From NCBI GenBank assembly GCA_037968475.1, contig JBBKVO010000027.1, positions 1 through 64,000 on the forward strand: 64,000 bases of DNA, in the 5' to 3' direction. The translations under genes and the position numbers were made by a program. The stretch is from SB11 sp037968475. GTDB lineage: Bacteria; Bacteroidota; Bacteroidia; UBA8524. This document shows, one piece after another, positions 34,478 through 42,857 of the stretch. Positions within the stretch are counted from its first letter, which is position 1, and each line of letters starts with the position of its first letter. The notes under the pieces are model-generated. The model worked only from the letters and a program-made list of their open reading frames with translations, had not been told where the DNA came from and searched no databases.

Positions 34478-35035
34478 ATGAACGAAGTGCTCATAGAAGG
34501 CTGCCGCAATAATGACAGAAAAGCCCAAAAAAGGCTTTATGAGCAGTATTTTGGCAAAATGTACTCTGTTTGCCTGCGCTATATGAAGCAGGAAGACGAG
34601 GCATTGGCGGTAGTGAACACGGGGTTTTATAAGGTTTTTAAAAATATAGTACAGTTTAAAAACCAAGGTAGTTTTGAGGGATGGATAAAGCGTATCATTA
34701 TTAATACTGCACTTGACGCTATAAAGGAACAAAAAAATTATAAGCTGAATATTACACCCAACTCCGAGTATTTGGATATATATAGCGGCGAAACACAAAA
34801 CGATGTAGTATCAAAATATAATGTTCAAGAAATTATGCTGCTGGTAAATACTTTACCGCCAATGGCAAAAGCAGTGTTTAATATGTATGCCATTGATGGC
34901 TACAACCACAAAGAAATTGGTGAGGCTTTGAATATTTCAGAAGTTACCTCACGCACATACCTTCATGCCGCAAGGCAGAAGTTAAAAGTAATGATTAAAA
35001 AAAAGACTAAGGTAGAAATTACCCATGGAGAATAA
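34478..35035 (+). CDS. ECF-type RNA polymerase sigma factor
   Basis: 185 residues. Region 2 is LIEGCRNNDRKAQKRLYEQYFGKMYSVCLRYM, with FKNQGSFEGWIKRIIINTALD after it; region 4 is LPPMAKAVFNMYAIDGYNHKEIGEALNISEVTSRTYLHAARQKLK, a good helix-turn-helix. This matches Bacteroidota sigma-70 family factors. The next gene overlaps its 3' end by 11 bases and encodes the likely membrane partner. Confidence 0.93.
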   Translation: MNEVLIEGCRNNDRKAQKRLYEQYFGKMYSVCLRYMKQEDEALAVVNTGFYKVFKNIVQFKNQGSFEGWIKRIIINTALDAIKEQKNYKLNITPNSEYLDIYSGETQNDVVSKYNVQEIMLLVNTLPPMAKAVFNMYAIDGYNHKEIGEALNISEVTSRTYLHAARQKLKVMIKKKTKVEITHGE

Positions 35036-36329
35036 TATTAACGATATAGACAAGCTATTTAAAGACAGCCTTGGCAACCACCAAAGCCCGTACGTGAAAG
35101 GTGCGTGGGAAAACATGGAAGCCATGCTTGATGCAGGTGATAGCAGCTTTATGCTAAAAAATGTACAACGGTACATACTGGCCAGCATAGCAGGTGCTAT
35201 TATTTTGGCAGGCTCGGTTGTTGCCTATATATCAGGCTACGATGCGGAACGTACTACAGTGCAAAATAACACACCTGTTATTGAAAGCCCTATTGTTGCT
35301 GCTCCTCAAGCGCAAACCAATAGCGAAGCCAACACCCAAAATAGTGTAGCAACTACTACTGACAATATTGCCGATGCGAATGCTGCCACATCAACAACTA
35401 ATAATGGAGGTAATACCACTAATAATACTGCTGCACCAATAGCAACAGAGCAAAATATTCCTGCCATTAATTTATTAGCTACTGAAGAAAACCAATCTGA
35501 AACTATTACTACAGATGAGGTTATAACTACTTCTGAGAATACTGATGCAATAGAAAAAAGCAACTATAGCATAGTATTACTTAATGGTAAATTGCCTTTG
35601 TTTAGCACTAGCAACGGTGCTGAAAATTTTGACGAAAGTATACTTGCGCAATATCGTTTTGCTGATTCAACCCAAAATGCTGAAAGACGTTTAAACAATA
35701 TTCAACATTTTTATAGCTGGCAATTTGGTATACAAGCAGGCGGAAACTTTAACCGTGTAATTAGCAACACACAATCAAATACACAAGTTGGCAGTGGTTT
35801 TATGGCTGGCTTATATGTAAATAGAAATTTAAACCGCCGCTGGGGTTTAAGTGCTGAACTTAACTATTTGCGCAGCAATAACAACAACATTAGCCGCAAC
35901 ATTACACAAACAACTTACTTTTTTGAAAGAACAACTACCAACTACTTTTTGGTAACTAAATCTTTTGATTACTTGCAAGTTCCTGTTTCTATCAGTTATG
36001 ATTTAAATAAGGCCAATAAGCATCGTGTAAGTTTTGGGGTGGTGGGTATGTATATGGTTAATGCTCGCACTGAAGTTGCTGAGCAGAAACAAAATCATGT
36101 TGAGAAGTATACCAGCACCACTACTAAAAAAGGTGTGTACGAAGATTTGAACACTTTTAACTATGGTTTGCTTTTGGGTTACGAGTATAACCTGCCAGGC
36201 ATGTATAGCCTAGGTTTACGCTACAACCAAATGTTTAATAATGTAACTAAAAGCAGTTATTTCGGTGATGGTAAATCACATCTACCTGCACACTTACAAC
36301 TATACGTTAAACTGAATTTAACCAAATAA
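35025..36329 (+). CDS. Single-span inner-membrane protein with C-terminal outer-membrane barrel, putative sigma regulator
   Basis: 434 residues in four parts. A cytosolic N-terminus (1-49) has MENNINDIDKLFKDSLGNHQ and SPYVKGAWENMEAML, the short pattern found in such partners of ECF sigma factors. One membrane helix lies at about 50-70. A Thr/Asn/Ala-rich linker (75-185) is long enough to cross the periplasm. A beta-barrel of about 210 residues starts near YSWQFGIQAGGNFNR and ends LQLYVKLNLTK. There is no signal peptide. Topology suggests a trans-envelope protein with the N-terminus restraining the sigma factor, which is inference. Confidence 0.75.
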   Translation: MENNINDIDKLFKDSLGNHQSPYVKGAWENMEAMLDAGDSSFMLKNVQRYILASIAGAIILAGSVVAYISGYDAERTTVQNNTPVIESPIVAAPQAQTNSEANTQNSVATTTDNIADANAATSTTNNGGNTTNNTAAPIATEQNIPAINLLATEENQSETITTDEVITTSENTDAIEKSNYSIVLLNGKLPLFSTSNGAENFDESILAQYRFADSTQNAERRLNNIQHFYSWQFGIQAGGNFNRVISNTQSNTQVGSGFMAGLYVNRNLNRRWGLSAELNYLRSNNNNISRNITQTTYFFERTTTNYFLVTKSFDYLQVPVSISYDLNKANKHRVSFGVVGMYMVNARTEVAEQKQNHVEKYTSTTTKKGVYEDLNTFNYGLLLGYEYNLPGMYSLGLRYNQMFNNVTKSSYFGDGKSHLPAHLQLYVKLNLTK

Positions 36330-36937
36330 TGAAACGCTACATAGTAATAGTTTTTGCTGTACTGTTGGGTTTTAGCTCTTGCAAAAAACAAGACCTGCCA
36401 AAACCCGAAGAAGGCAAACCTATGGTATGGATACAAGGTAAACTAAACAACGTTCCGTTTAAGTTTATGGCAGGCGAAAATGCTACCTATGCTAATGTTA
36501 TTACTAATAATATAGATAGCCAAAGCCGCCAGTTTATTTTTAAAATCGATGCTCTTGACTTTAAAAAGTCGATAGAAATATCAATTAATAACTGGCAAAA
36601 AACATTGGGTGATGTAAGTAGCGACCTTACTAATACGATACAACCCGGTGTATATAAATTTACATACTCAAATGCTTTCCCTTTTATACCGTATAGGAAA
36701 AGCGAGGTGATTTTTTTGTATAACGACCTTGCCACAGGTGTAAAATATTATACTATACCCTATGCGCAACAACTTAGCGGACAGTTTGAAATTGTTTCGG
36801 TAAAAGATGTGGAGCACGATGGAAAGATATTTAAATTGGCCGAAATAAAGTTTTCGTGCCGAGTTATGTACCCCTACAATAATTGGTGGTATGATATAAC
36901 CGAGGGATACGGATTTATCCCATTTGGACAAAAATAA
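36329..36937 (+). CDS. Lipoprotein, tandem paralogue 1
   Basis: 202 residues. Lipobox GFSSC (Cys18), then KKQDLPKPEEGKPMVWIQGKL and a beta-rich body with TIQPGVYKFTYSNAFPFIPYRKSEV. It shares start-to-end similarity with the next gene (DLPxPxEGxPxVWxQGxLN, IxPGxYKFxYSN, AExxFSCxV versus AEVRFNCNV, YGFIPFG versus HGFIPFG). Start codon overlaps the previous stop by one base (ATG within TAATG), so it belongs to the sigma factor transcription unit. Function is unknown. Confidence 0.8.
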   Translation: MKRYIVIVFAVLLGFSSCKKQDLPKPEEGKPMVWIQGKLNNVPFKFMAGENATYANVITNNIDSQSRQFIFKIDALDFKKSIEISINNWQKTLGDVSSDLTNTIQPGVYKFTYSNAFPFIPYRKSEVIFLYNDLATGVKYYTIPYAQQLSGQFEIVSVKDVEHDGKIFKLAEIKFSCRVMYPYNNWWYDITEGYGFIPFGQK

Positions 36938-36938
36938 A

Positions 36939-37550
36939 ATGAAAAACAAAACACTACTTAGCCTATTTCTAATACTAATAGGTCTGAGTTCATGTAAGAA
37001 AAATGAATTACCTGAACCTATTGAAGGTAGCCCTGTTGTTTGGGTACAGGGTGAGCTTAATACGTTGCCTTTTAAATTAGAGGCAGGAAACGAGGCTGCC
37101 TTTATTAATACAACTACTAATGTTATAAATGAATATTTGCGTGAGTTTGTTTTTACAATCGAATCTCCTGCATTAAAAAAATCGCTGCAAATATCAATAT
37201 ATAGCAGTCAAGATACACTAACTGCTTTACCTACAGACCTTGAAAATACAATAAAACCCGGTATATATAAATTTGCATACTCCAACTCATCTATATATAT
37301 GTGCAAGAATAGCGAAGTGGTTATTTCGTACTCAGAGCTTAGCACAGGTCATAAATTTAATACTATTCCTTACGACCAAGATGTATCAGGTAATTTTGAA
37401 ATTGTAGCAGTAACCGATACAATGTATCAAGGTACAAAATACAAAATGGCCGAAGTGAGATTTAATTGTAACGTTAAAGATTATTTGGGTCAAACCTACA
37501 ATATCACCAACGGACACGGCTTTATCCCTTTTGGCAGCGAGAGGAAGTAG
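36939..37550 (+). CDS. Lipoprotein, tandem paralogue 2
   Basis: 203 residues from the ATG at 36939, one base after the preceding stop. Lipobox GLSSC (Cys19), then KKNELPEPIEGSPVVWVQGEL. It is a clear tandem duplicate of the preceding gene, including the C-terminal GHGFIPFG, with roughly 40 percent identity by eye. Both are likely sheet-rich surface lipoproteins. It is the last gene of the sigma operon; the next gene is convergent 35 bases away. Confidence 0.8.
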   Translation: MKNKTLLSLFLILIGLSSCKKNELPEPIEGSPVVWVQGELNTLPFKLEAGNEAAFINTTTNVINEYLREFVFTIESPALKKSLQISIYSSQDTLTALPTDLENTIKPGIYKFAYSNSSIYMCKNSEVVISYSELSTGHKFNTIPYDQDVSGNFEIVAVTDTMYQGTKYKMAEVRFNCNVKDYLGQTYNITNGHGFIPFGSERK

Positions 37551-37584
37551 GTACAGAAACTCTTGCCAAAAGAGCAAGTATCGA

Positions 37585-38082
37585 TTACTTCATGTCTTTA
37601 ATTCTTTTCTCTATAGCTGAGGTAGAATAGCCTTCAAGAAAATCAAGGGTGATAACTTCACCCCCTTTTGCGGTAACAATATCATAGCCAACAATATTTT
37701 CGGGCTTATAATCAGCACCTTTTACTAAAATATCAGGCTGTACGGCCTTTATTAGCTCGTAGGGGGTTTCTTCATCAAACAAAATAACAGCATCAACACA
37801 TTGAAGGCTTGCCATAATGTGCAAACGGCTTTGCTCATCCTGTATAGGTCGGTGCTTACCCTTTAGTTTACTTACAGAAGCATCGGTATTTAAACCCAAA
37901 AACAGTTTATCGCCAAGGTCTCTTGCTTTGGTAAGATAATCAACATGGCCACGATGCAGTAAATCAAAACAGCCGTTGGTAAAAACTATTTTATACCCTT
38001 TAGCCCGCCAATCTGCAAGCAAAGCATCTAATTCAGTAGAATTATTTAGAATCTTGCTCTGTATTTGTTGTTGCAGTTTCAC
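37585..38082 (-). CDS. rfaE2: D-glycero-beta-D-manno-heptose 1-phosphate adenylyltransferase (stand-alone RfaE2 domain)
   Basis: 165 residues. The nucleotidyltransferase signature is FTNGCFDLLHRGHVDYL with its HxGH site; later motifs are LGLNTDASVSKLKG, RLHIMASLQCVDAVILFDEETP and DILVKGADYKPENIVG. It adenylates heptose-1-phosphate for lipopolysaccharide core heptose. The kinase (RfaE1) half is not fused and not in this window. The first 41 bases overlap the 3' end of the upstream gene, unusually long, though the frame up to the ATG is homologous to other RfaE2 proteins. Confidence 0.93.
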   Translation of the reverse strand: MKLQQQIQSKILNNSTELDALLADWRAKGYKIVFTNGCFDLLHRGHVDYLTKARDLGDKLFLGLNTDASVSKLKGKHRPIQDEQSRLHIMASLQCVDAVILFDEETPYELIKAVQPDILVKGADYKPENIVGYDIVTAKGGEVITLDFLEGYSTSAIEKRIKDMK

Positions 38083-39088
38083 CAGCCAGTTGTTTACGTT
38101 GTTGGTACATTAAGGCAAAGTACGATACGGCACCAATACCAATAAACATTACCATTTGCGATGCGTGGGCAATAATAGCGTAAGCACTACCCGTTGGGTC
38201 TATCGGAATGTTGTATAAAAGAAGTCCAAAGGGGACAAAGTAATGAAAAGTGCCTGTGCCGCCTGGCGCAGGTATTAAAATTGCCACAGTGCTAAGTACT
38301 AAAACGGTTAATCCAGCTTCAGGACCAAGATGAGACGTGCCCTCCAAAGAGAAGAAGCACACATACACCATCAGGTAATACATTACCCAAATAACTATTG
38401 AGTGAAAGATAAACTGAATAGGTTTCTTAATTTTTAATAAACCTCTTATACCTTCAATAAAACTTTTTATAATGTCTACCACTTTTTTGTACAGCGATAG
38501 TTGTTGTATCTTTTTTCTGAAAACAAAAAATAAAATGCCTGCCGCAGCCATACCTATAAGCCCAATTTGTATAAGGCTAAGACCCCCAGCTTCTTCGGTT
38601 TTGGGCAATATATCCAAAAACTGTTTCAGCGTATCTAATTGAAGAAACACGGCCAATACCAGTACAATGGCCATACAAATTAAATCTACCAAACGCTCGG
38701 CTACTATAGTACCAATCATAGTAGGCATGGGTATTTTTTCAGTTTTAGAAACAATGGCAGCACGAGCGACCTCACCACCACGTGGGATAGCAAAATTTAC
38801 CAAGTAGCCAACCATAATACCGTGAAAAGTAGTCCAGAAACTTGTTTTGTAACCCAAAGGTTCCGCAATAATCCGCCACCTAACAGCTCGGCTTACACAA
38901 CTTATTATACCAGCCAACATAGCTACTAATGGCCACATCAAGTTAGCTTTAGAAATAGCGTCTAAAGTTTTATCTTTATCTATTTTACTAAAAGCCAAGT
39001 AAATAAAGAAGGCTCCGATGGCAAAAAACAGCGTATAACTAAGTACCTTTTTAAGTACGGGATGTAGGGTGGGCAGTTTTAACTTCAC
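38042..39088 (-). CDS. Lysylphosphatidylglycerol synthase transmembrane/flippase-like protein
   Basis: 348 residues with seven to eight predicted membrane helices and the UPF0104/AglD pattern: AVRWRIIAEPLGYKTSFWTTFHGIMVGYLVNFAIPRGGEVARA, TIVAERLVDLICM and IPAPGGTGTFHYF. These proteins are membrane parts related to MprF and are often called flippase-like; the substrate is unknown. It sits between panD and rfaE2 with overlaps of 4 and 41 bases, so the three form one operon, a sign that lipid or envelope function is linked. Confidence 0.88.
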   Translation of the reverse strand: MKLKLPTLHPVLKKVLSYTLFFAIGAFFIYLAFSKIDKDKTLDAISKANLMWPLVAMLAGIISCVSRAVRWRIIAEPLGYKTSFWTTFHGIMVGYLVNFAIPRGGEVARAAIVSKTEKIPMPTMIGTIVAERLVDLICMAIVLVLAVFLQLDTLKQFLDILPKTEEAGGLSLIQIGLIGMAAAGILFFVFRKKIQQLSLYKKVVDIIKSFIEGIRGLLKIKKPIQFIFHSIVIWVMYYLMVYVCFFSLEGTSHLGPEAGLTVLVLSTVAILIPAPGGTGTFHYFVPFGLLLYNIPIDPTGSAYAIIAHASQMVMFIGIGAVSYFALMYQQRKQLAGETATTNTEQDSK

Positions 39089-39435
39089 TTTATCACTCGG
39101 TTATTATCATCAGGATAGGCCAAAGTAGGCTGGTGTTTTTTAGCCTCTTCAAAGTCCATTTGGCAGTATGATATCACTATCACCAAATCACCTCTTTGGG
39201 CTTTGCGTGCAGCAGGGCCATTAAGGCATACCATACCACTACCGCGATCACCTTTTATCACGTATGTTTCAAAACGCTCACCATTGTTAATGTTTACTAT
39301 CTGCACCTTTTCATTTTCGATAAGGTTAGCCGCATCCATTAAATCTTCGTCAAGCGTAATACTTCCCACATAGTGCAACTCAGTTTGAGTAATTTTTGCC
39401 CTGTGGATTTTAGATTTTAATACTTCAATTATCAT
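39085..39435 (-). CDS. panD: Aspartate 1-decarboxylase (proenzyme)
   Basis: 116 residues. It makes beta-alanine for pantothenate. The self-cleavage site is Gly24-Ser25 in HYVGSITLDEDLMDAA, generating the pyruvoyl group; KIHRAKITQTEL, NGERFETYVIKG and NGPAARKAQRGDLVIVISY are standard. It is the first gene of the operon and overlaps the flippase-like gene by four bases (ATGA). Pantothenate partners panB and panC are not in the window. Confidence 0.97.
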   Translation of the reverse strand: MIIEVLKSKIHRAKITQTELHYVGSITLDEDLMDAANLIENEKVQIVNINNGERFETYVIKGDRGSGMVCLNGPAARKAQRGDLVIVISYCQMDFEEAKKHQPTLAYPDDNNRVIK

Positions 39436-39572
39436 AAAAACGCCGCGAAGTTAAGCCAAACTTTGCAAACTTCGTTTAAGCTATAACTATGCCAGTTATC
39501 ATACTAGATAAGAATTATTATATTCTTATGCCATACCCCTTGATATTCTTCTTTTACCGAGCGTTTTCCAAC

Positions 39573-39624
39573 CACTATTAAACTATAAATGCCGCTTATA
39601 AGCGGCATTTATAGTTTAATAGTG
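39573..39624 (-). terminator. Perfect 52-bp palindrome, terminator
   Basis: Two 26-base arms without a loop, centred on AAGCGGC-type sequence (ATGCCGCTTATAAGCGGCAT). It follows the stop codon of the lipocalin-like gene on the minus strand by 11 bases. It is as long as the other palindromes of the window but does not share their sequence. Confidence 0.7.
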
Positions 39625-39635
39625 TTCTTCTTTAA

Positions 39636-40088
39636 TCAATGTGTATACTTATCATGATAGGTATACTCGTTTATTTTGTGTTGTAGCACCATTGTGTTTT
39701 CATCTAAAGAAATTATCGTATTCAATGCAGTACCCACTTGCAGTTCAGTTTCTCCATTCTTAAATGCCCAAGTATTTTCACTTGTTTGTGGGGCAGCTGT
39801 ATTACACTTTGTAGCCCCTTCATCAGTTATCACTTTATTGTCTGTTTTGTAGGTATATATATTATCAACAAAACAAGCACCTGCCAGTGGGTATATATCT
39901 TTTTGTTGTGGATTGGTAGTTGTAAAATACGTTTTACCGGTAAGTATCCAAGGCTTTAAAGTTATAAGCCTCATCTTTTCAGATTGACTGCCTGATGGAT
40001 TGTTGTCGCTAGATTTATCGTCTTTAGAGCAGCTTGTTAGTGAAAAAGTAACAATAGCAGCAATAATAAATGTTTTAAAAATTTTCAT
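39636..40088 (-). CDS. Lipocalin-like lipoprotein
   Basis: 150 residues. Lipobox LTSC (Cys20), Ser/Asp/Asn linker, then MRLITLKPWILTGKTYF and a short beta-barrel pattern ending INEYTYHDKYTH. The LxxxxWxLxG motif and strand order match the small lipocalin-like Bacteroidota lipoproteins. The ligand is unknown. No operon partner. Confidence 0.65.
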   Translation of the reverse strand: MKIFKTFIIAAIVTFSLTSCSKDDKSSDNNPSGSQSEKMRLITLKPWILTGKTYFTTTNPQQKDIYPLAGACFVDNIYTYKTDNKVITDEGATKCNTAAPQTSENTWAFKNGETELQVGTALNTIISLDENTMVLQHKINEYTYHDKYTH

Positions 40089-40137
40089 TTTCTTTTATAT
40101 TTTTAAATATTATTCGCGGTTAATATACCCAAACTCT

Positions 40138-40347
40138 TTATTTTAAACTTCTTTTTTTTGTATTTTTAGACGAATGGAATGCCATAGAATATTCAACAAG
40201 TAGGGTATTTTGTGTTTCAACTTGATGTATGATATGCTGCATATTCTTATATACCCCCTCTATTGCAGCAAAATCTATATAGATAATCCCTATCAACACT
40301 ACACCGCCCACTAAGAAAACCAAAGATGAGTCCCATGTGTCTCTCAA
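40138..40347 (-). pseudogene. Fragment: duplicated C-terminus of the dolichol/phytol-kinase-like gene
   Basis: The 69-codon frame matches the end of the gene at 41102-41917. At nucleotide level 40262-40343 and 41168-41249 are about 90 percent identical, encoding WDSxLxFLVGGVVLIGIIxIDFAAI. It has no N-terminal part and breaks off at about codon 4 and codon 45. It is a remnant of a partial duplication. Confidence 0.8.
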
Positions 40348-40417
40348 ATAGCAACTACAACTACGCCTGTTATCATTTTACCTTTAATTTTAAACAGAAA
40401 TAAAGCCACTGATTCTG

Positions 40418-41086
40418 TTATGGTCTAAATTGCCAATTAATAAATGGTAAGCTGCGTTTGTCGTTTTTATTCCACAAACCAATTTGTATACCCCTAAAAT
40501 CGTAACAAGTATTTATAGCCGCTATTTGAATCCCACGACCGCGAGAGGCTACGTTGGCAAACACAGCTAATTCTAGTCCATTAAAAAACTGGCTGCCATT
40601 TGCTAAAATGGCTAAACCTACGCCATTAACTTCATTTGCTAGGTTATCGAAAGGACTAATAGTAATACCATTTACTTGTGCATTGTTAACTCCTTCTATT
40701 GTTGCCAAAGTGATTCCATTGATTTTTTGGATATACTTTTTATAATACTCTCGTTTTGTCTTTGCCGTATCACTATACTTAGTTTTTTCAGCAATAAAAG
40801 ATGGACTACCAACCCACCCCCCTAAAATCTCTATATTTAAGCCATTTATTTCTATACTATCATAAGAGTTAAGACAGAGTCCGATTGAAAGACCATTAAT
40901 TCGTTTTGTGTTTCCATTCGGAATAAAACCGAAAATATTTCTTGTTTTCTTAATCGAGGAAGATATATATGTATCAAAAGATGAAGAATCAATTAGCTGA
41001 GCATTATAGCTACTGTCTTGCCCAATTACTTTAGTATAACATACCATTACAAAAAGTACCATTAAAATTAATTTATTAAAATTCAT
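40418..41086 (-). CDS. Exported repeat protein (NG-type beta repeats, LA_2272-like)
   Basis: 222 residues with a signal peptide (CYTKVIGQ). The body consists of about eight copies of a short motif: INGLSIG, INGLNIE, INGITLA, VNGITIS, VNGVGLA, FNGLELA, GRGIQIA, FRGIQIG. Such stacked NGL/IxxG repeats are known from the LA_2272 surface-repeat family of Leptospira and are found in Bacteroidota. Probably a small beta-solenoid surface protein. It lies between the intact kinase-like gene and its duplicated fragment. Confidence 0.7.
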   Translation of the reverse strand: MNFNKLILMVLFVMVCYTKVIGQDSSYNAQLIDSSSFDTYISSSIKKTRNIFGFIPNGNTKRINGLSIGLCLNSYDSIEINGLNIEILGGWVGSPSFIAEKTKYSDTAKTKREYYKKYIQKINGITLATIEGVNNAQVNGITISPFDNLANEVNGVGLAILANGSQFFNGLELAVFANVASRGRGIQIAAINTCYDFRGIQIGLWNKNDKRSLPFINWQFRP

Positions 41087-41101
41087 AATGCACGTTTTTT
41101 A

Positions 41102-41917
41102 TTACACTAACCTATACACTTCGAGCGTGTGCTTCACTAAAGAAAGAATTTGTTTATACTGGTTCAAAATAGCTGCAAAATCTATATGGATAATCCCTAT
41201 CAACACTACACCGCCCACTAAGAAAATCAAAGGCGAGTCCCATGTATGTGGCGAATACGCCTCAGCCAATGTTACCCCAATAGGAAATATTAGCAATGCC
41301 ATTATTAACTGCGGCGTAGTAAACAAATGCTGAAAACCCAACAACACCAACACAGCTGTTATAAAGACACAGGCACTGCCCTCAATGCTACGGGTATAGG
41401 TTTGACGGGTAAACAAGGCTTTTACTTTGTATTTTTGCTTTCCCCATTTTACACCAACAGGTTCGGCCAATCCATCGCCAATAGCGTTTACCAATATTAT
41501 AAGCATCAGCAGTTGTGGCATACCAATATGGTGAAAATAGAAGTACAAAGGCACAGCTACTATATAGGTGGCAAGGTATTGGGTAAACAGCCACTTCATC
41601 GTATGCGGACGGTCTTCGGGTCGATCAAAAGCGGCATACATCATCCCAAACAGTTTGGCTTTGGTGCGTACAGGTTTTAAATAGATAATAAAGGTGGCCA
41701 TACTAATACACACCATTAATATCATGGTGAGCAGATTTTCTGTAAAGGGGATATAAATTTTGATGATAAAAGGCAAAAAGAACACAAAAAAGTGATTGAG
41801 TTTGCGGGTGTAGTTAACTTTAACACCTCCCTTTACTACCATAAGCCCTTCGCAAAAGGCAATGATGTGCAGGATAATAAACTCGGCTAGTTGGTTTTGA
41901 AAAAAGGCTAATTCCAT
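41102..41917 (-). CDS. CTP-dependent polyprenol/phytol-kinase-like membrane protein
   Basis: 271 residues, about seven hydrophobic helices. NAIGDGLAEPVGVKWGKQKYK followed by RSIEGSACVF is the GDGxAxxxGxxxG ... SxEGSxA signature of the dolichol kinase, DGK1 and VTE5 (phytol kinase) family, which uses CTP to phosphorylate a membrane lipid alcohol. The usual Lys of KSxEG is an Arg here. The true substrate is unknown. A fragment of its 3' end recurs at 40138-40347. Confidence 0.75.
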   Translation of the reverse strand: MELAFFQNQLAEFIILHIIAFCEGLMVVKGGVKVNYTRKLNHFFVFFLPFIIKIYIPFTENLLTMILMVCISMATFIIYLKPVRTKAKLFGMMYAAFDRPEDRPHTMKWLFTQYLATYIVAVPLYFYFHHIGMPQLLMLIILVNAIGDGLAEPVGVKWGKQKYKVKALFTRQTYTRSIEGSACVFITAVLVLLGFQHLFTTPQLIMALLIFPIGVTLAEAYSPHTWDSPLIFLVGGVVLIGIIHIDFAAILNQYKQILSLVKHTLEVYRLV

Positions 41918-42254
41918 GTAGCAAAAATGTGGACTTGCCTCGGCTACATTAAATTACATTTTACTAATACCCGATTTTATTTTGGTAGTTTTTGCAGAAA
42001 AAATAAAGATATAAGATGTTCAGTTGCAAAAAATGCAAATACGATACTTCGGCTTAGTACAGATTAATAAACTAATTACTTTATAAACTGCCTCAAAGCC
42101 CCCACTTCACTTGGCGCGTCTATACCTTGTTACACACACCCTAAAAAATACTAGTTGGTTTTAACTCACCCCAGTTGTATTAGAAAGCTGGAACCACATA
42201 AAGCGCCACTCTCTTACAAAAAAGAGAGGGGAAATTATGAGCGCCTGTACTAAA
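41918..42254. other. Non-coding gap before MITE-like element 2
   Basis: No gene is recognised on either strand. A hairpin-capable ACTCTCTTACAAAAAAGAGAGGG lies at 42210-42232. CTCACCCC (42167) and GGGGTGAG (42463) face each other across the element, which resembles short parts of another intergenic repeat. Confidence 0.45.
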
Positions 42255-42451
42255 TTAACGTGAGTTCGGATAATAAACTACATTTACAGCGGGTTAAAAC
42301 CCACTGCTGTTCCTGTTACAGCCCACAAGACGACTTAAGTCGTCTTGTGGGCTGTAATTTTTGATAGAATAGGTTTTTAACCCTATTTAAAAAATATTAA
42401 CTCCCTTATAAACAACGCATTATACAATCTATTATGTCAAATTCACGTTAA
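42255..42451. mobile_element. MITE-like element 2 (non-coding)
   Basis: 197 bp. Left end TTAACGTGAGTTCGGA (42255-42270); right end AAATTCACGTTAA (42439-42451), its near inverted complement; both are shared with element 1 at 6269-6638. It encloses copy B of the palindromic intergenic repeat. No transposase is encoded, so mobility would need a helper. Confidence 0.6.
42288..42383. repeat. Palindromic intergenic repeat, copy B
   Basis: GCGGGTTAAAACCCACTGCT, then a perfect 42-bp palindrome (42316-42357) of 21-base arms TTACAGCCCACAAGACGACTT, then TTTTTGATAGAATAGG. Copy A at 16487-16578 shares the flanks and outer arms; inner arms differ but remain complementary. Confidence 0.65.
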
Positions 42452-42509
42452 GCTCATTATTTGGGGTGAGCTAACTATGGAGAGGGGTCGGGGGTGAGGG
42501 AACAAAAAT

Positions 42510-42746
42510 TTAATCTATGTATTCAATTGAACAACCAAATACCCCACTAGCTCTCTGTTTTTGCCAGTTTTCTTGCTGTTTTTCATCTCCACTAATTGAA
42601 AATTCAACACCAGTAATTCTAATCTTTTGCCCAGTTGCAGTACTATATACAGCACCCACATTAGGTTCTGCTCCCTTAATAAATTGAATACGTGCAACTA
42701 ATCTATGCGTTGCTTTAAACGTTTCTAAAACTTCTACAACATCCAT
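42510..42746 (-). CDS. Small protein of unknown function
   Basis: 78 residues from the ATG at 42746; the open frame extends to 42788, but the extra residues are hydrophobic and unlike the rest. It has a predicted beta-rich core ARIQFIKGAEPNVGAVYS and GQKIRITGVEFSISG, and an odd QQENWQKQRASGVFG C-terminus. No family was recognised. It is divergent from mfd, 110 bases apart, and lies immediately after the MITE-like element. Confidence 0.55.
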   Translation of the reverse strand: MDVVEVLETFKATHRLVARIQFIKGAEPNVGAVYSTATGQKIRITGVEFSISGDEKQQENWQKQRASGVFGCSIEYID

Positions 42747-42842
42747 AATTATAAATCTAATAAAAAAATCTACTCTTAAGCTCATCACTTAAAAACAATA
42801 AACTTAACACTACAAACTATCCAAAAACTAACGCTCATTCGT

Positions 42843-42850
42843 TATCTTTG
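42843..42850 (+). promoter_or_regulatory. -7 box of mfd
   Basis: TATCTTTG followed by CACC, full consensus. It lies only 7 bases before the TTG start codon of mfd, so the message would begin at or within a few bases of the start. Confidence 0.55.
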
Positions 42851-42857
42851 CACCGCT

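Noticed and set aside
39573..39624. 52-bp palindrome as part of the MITE family
   Set aside because: No sequence in common with the other palindromes; position after a stop codon fits a terminator.
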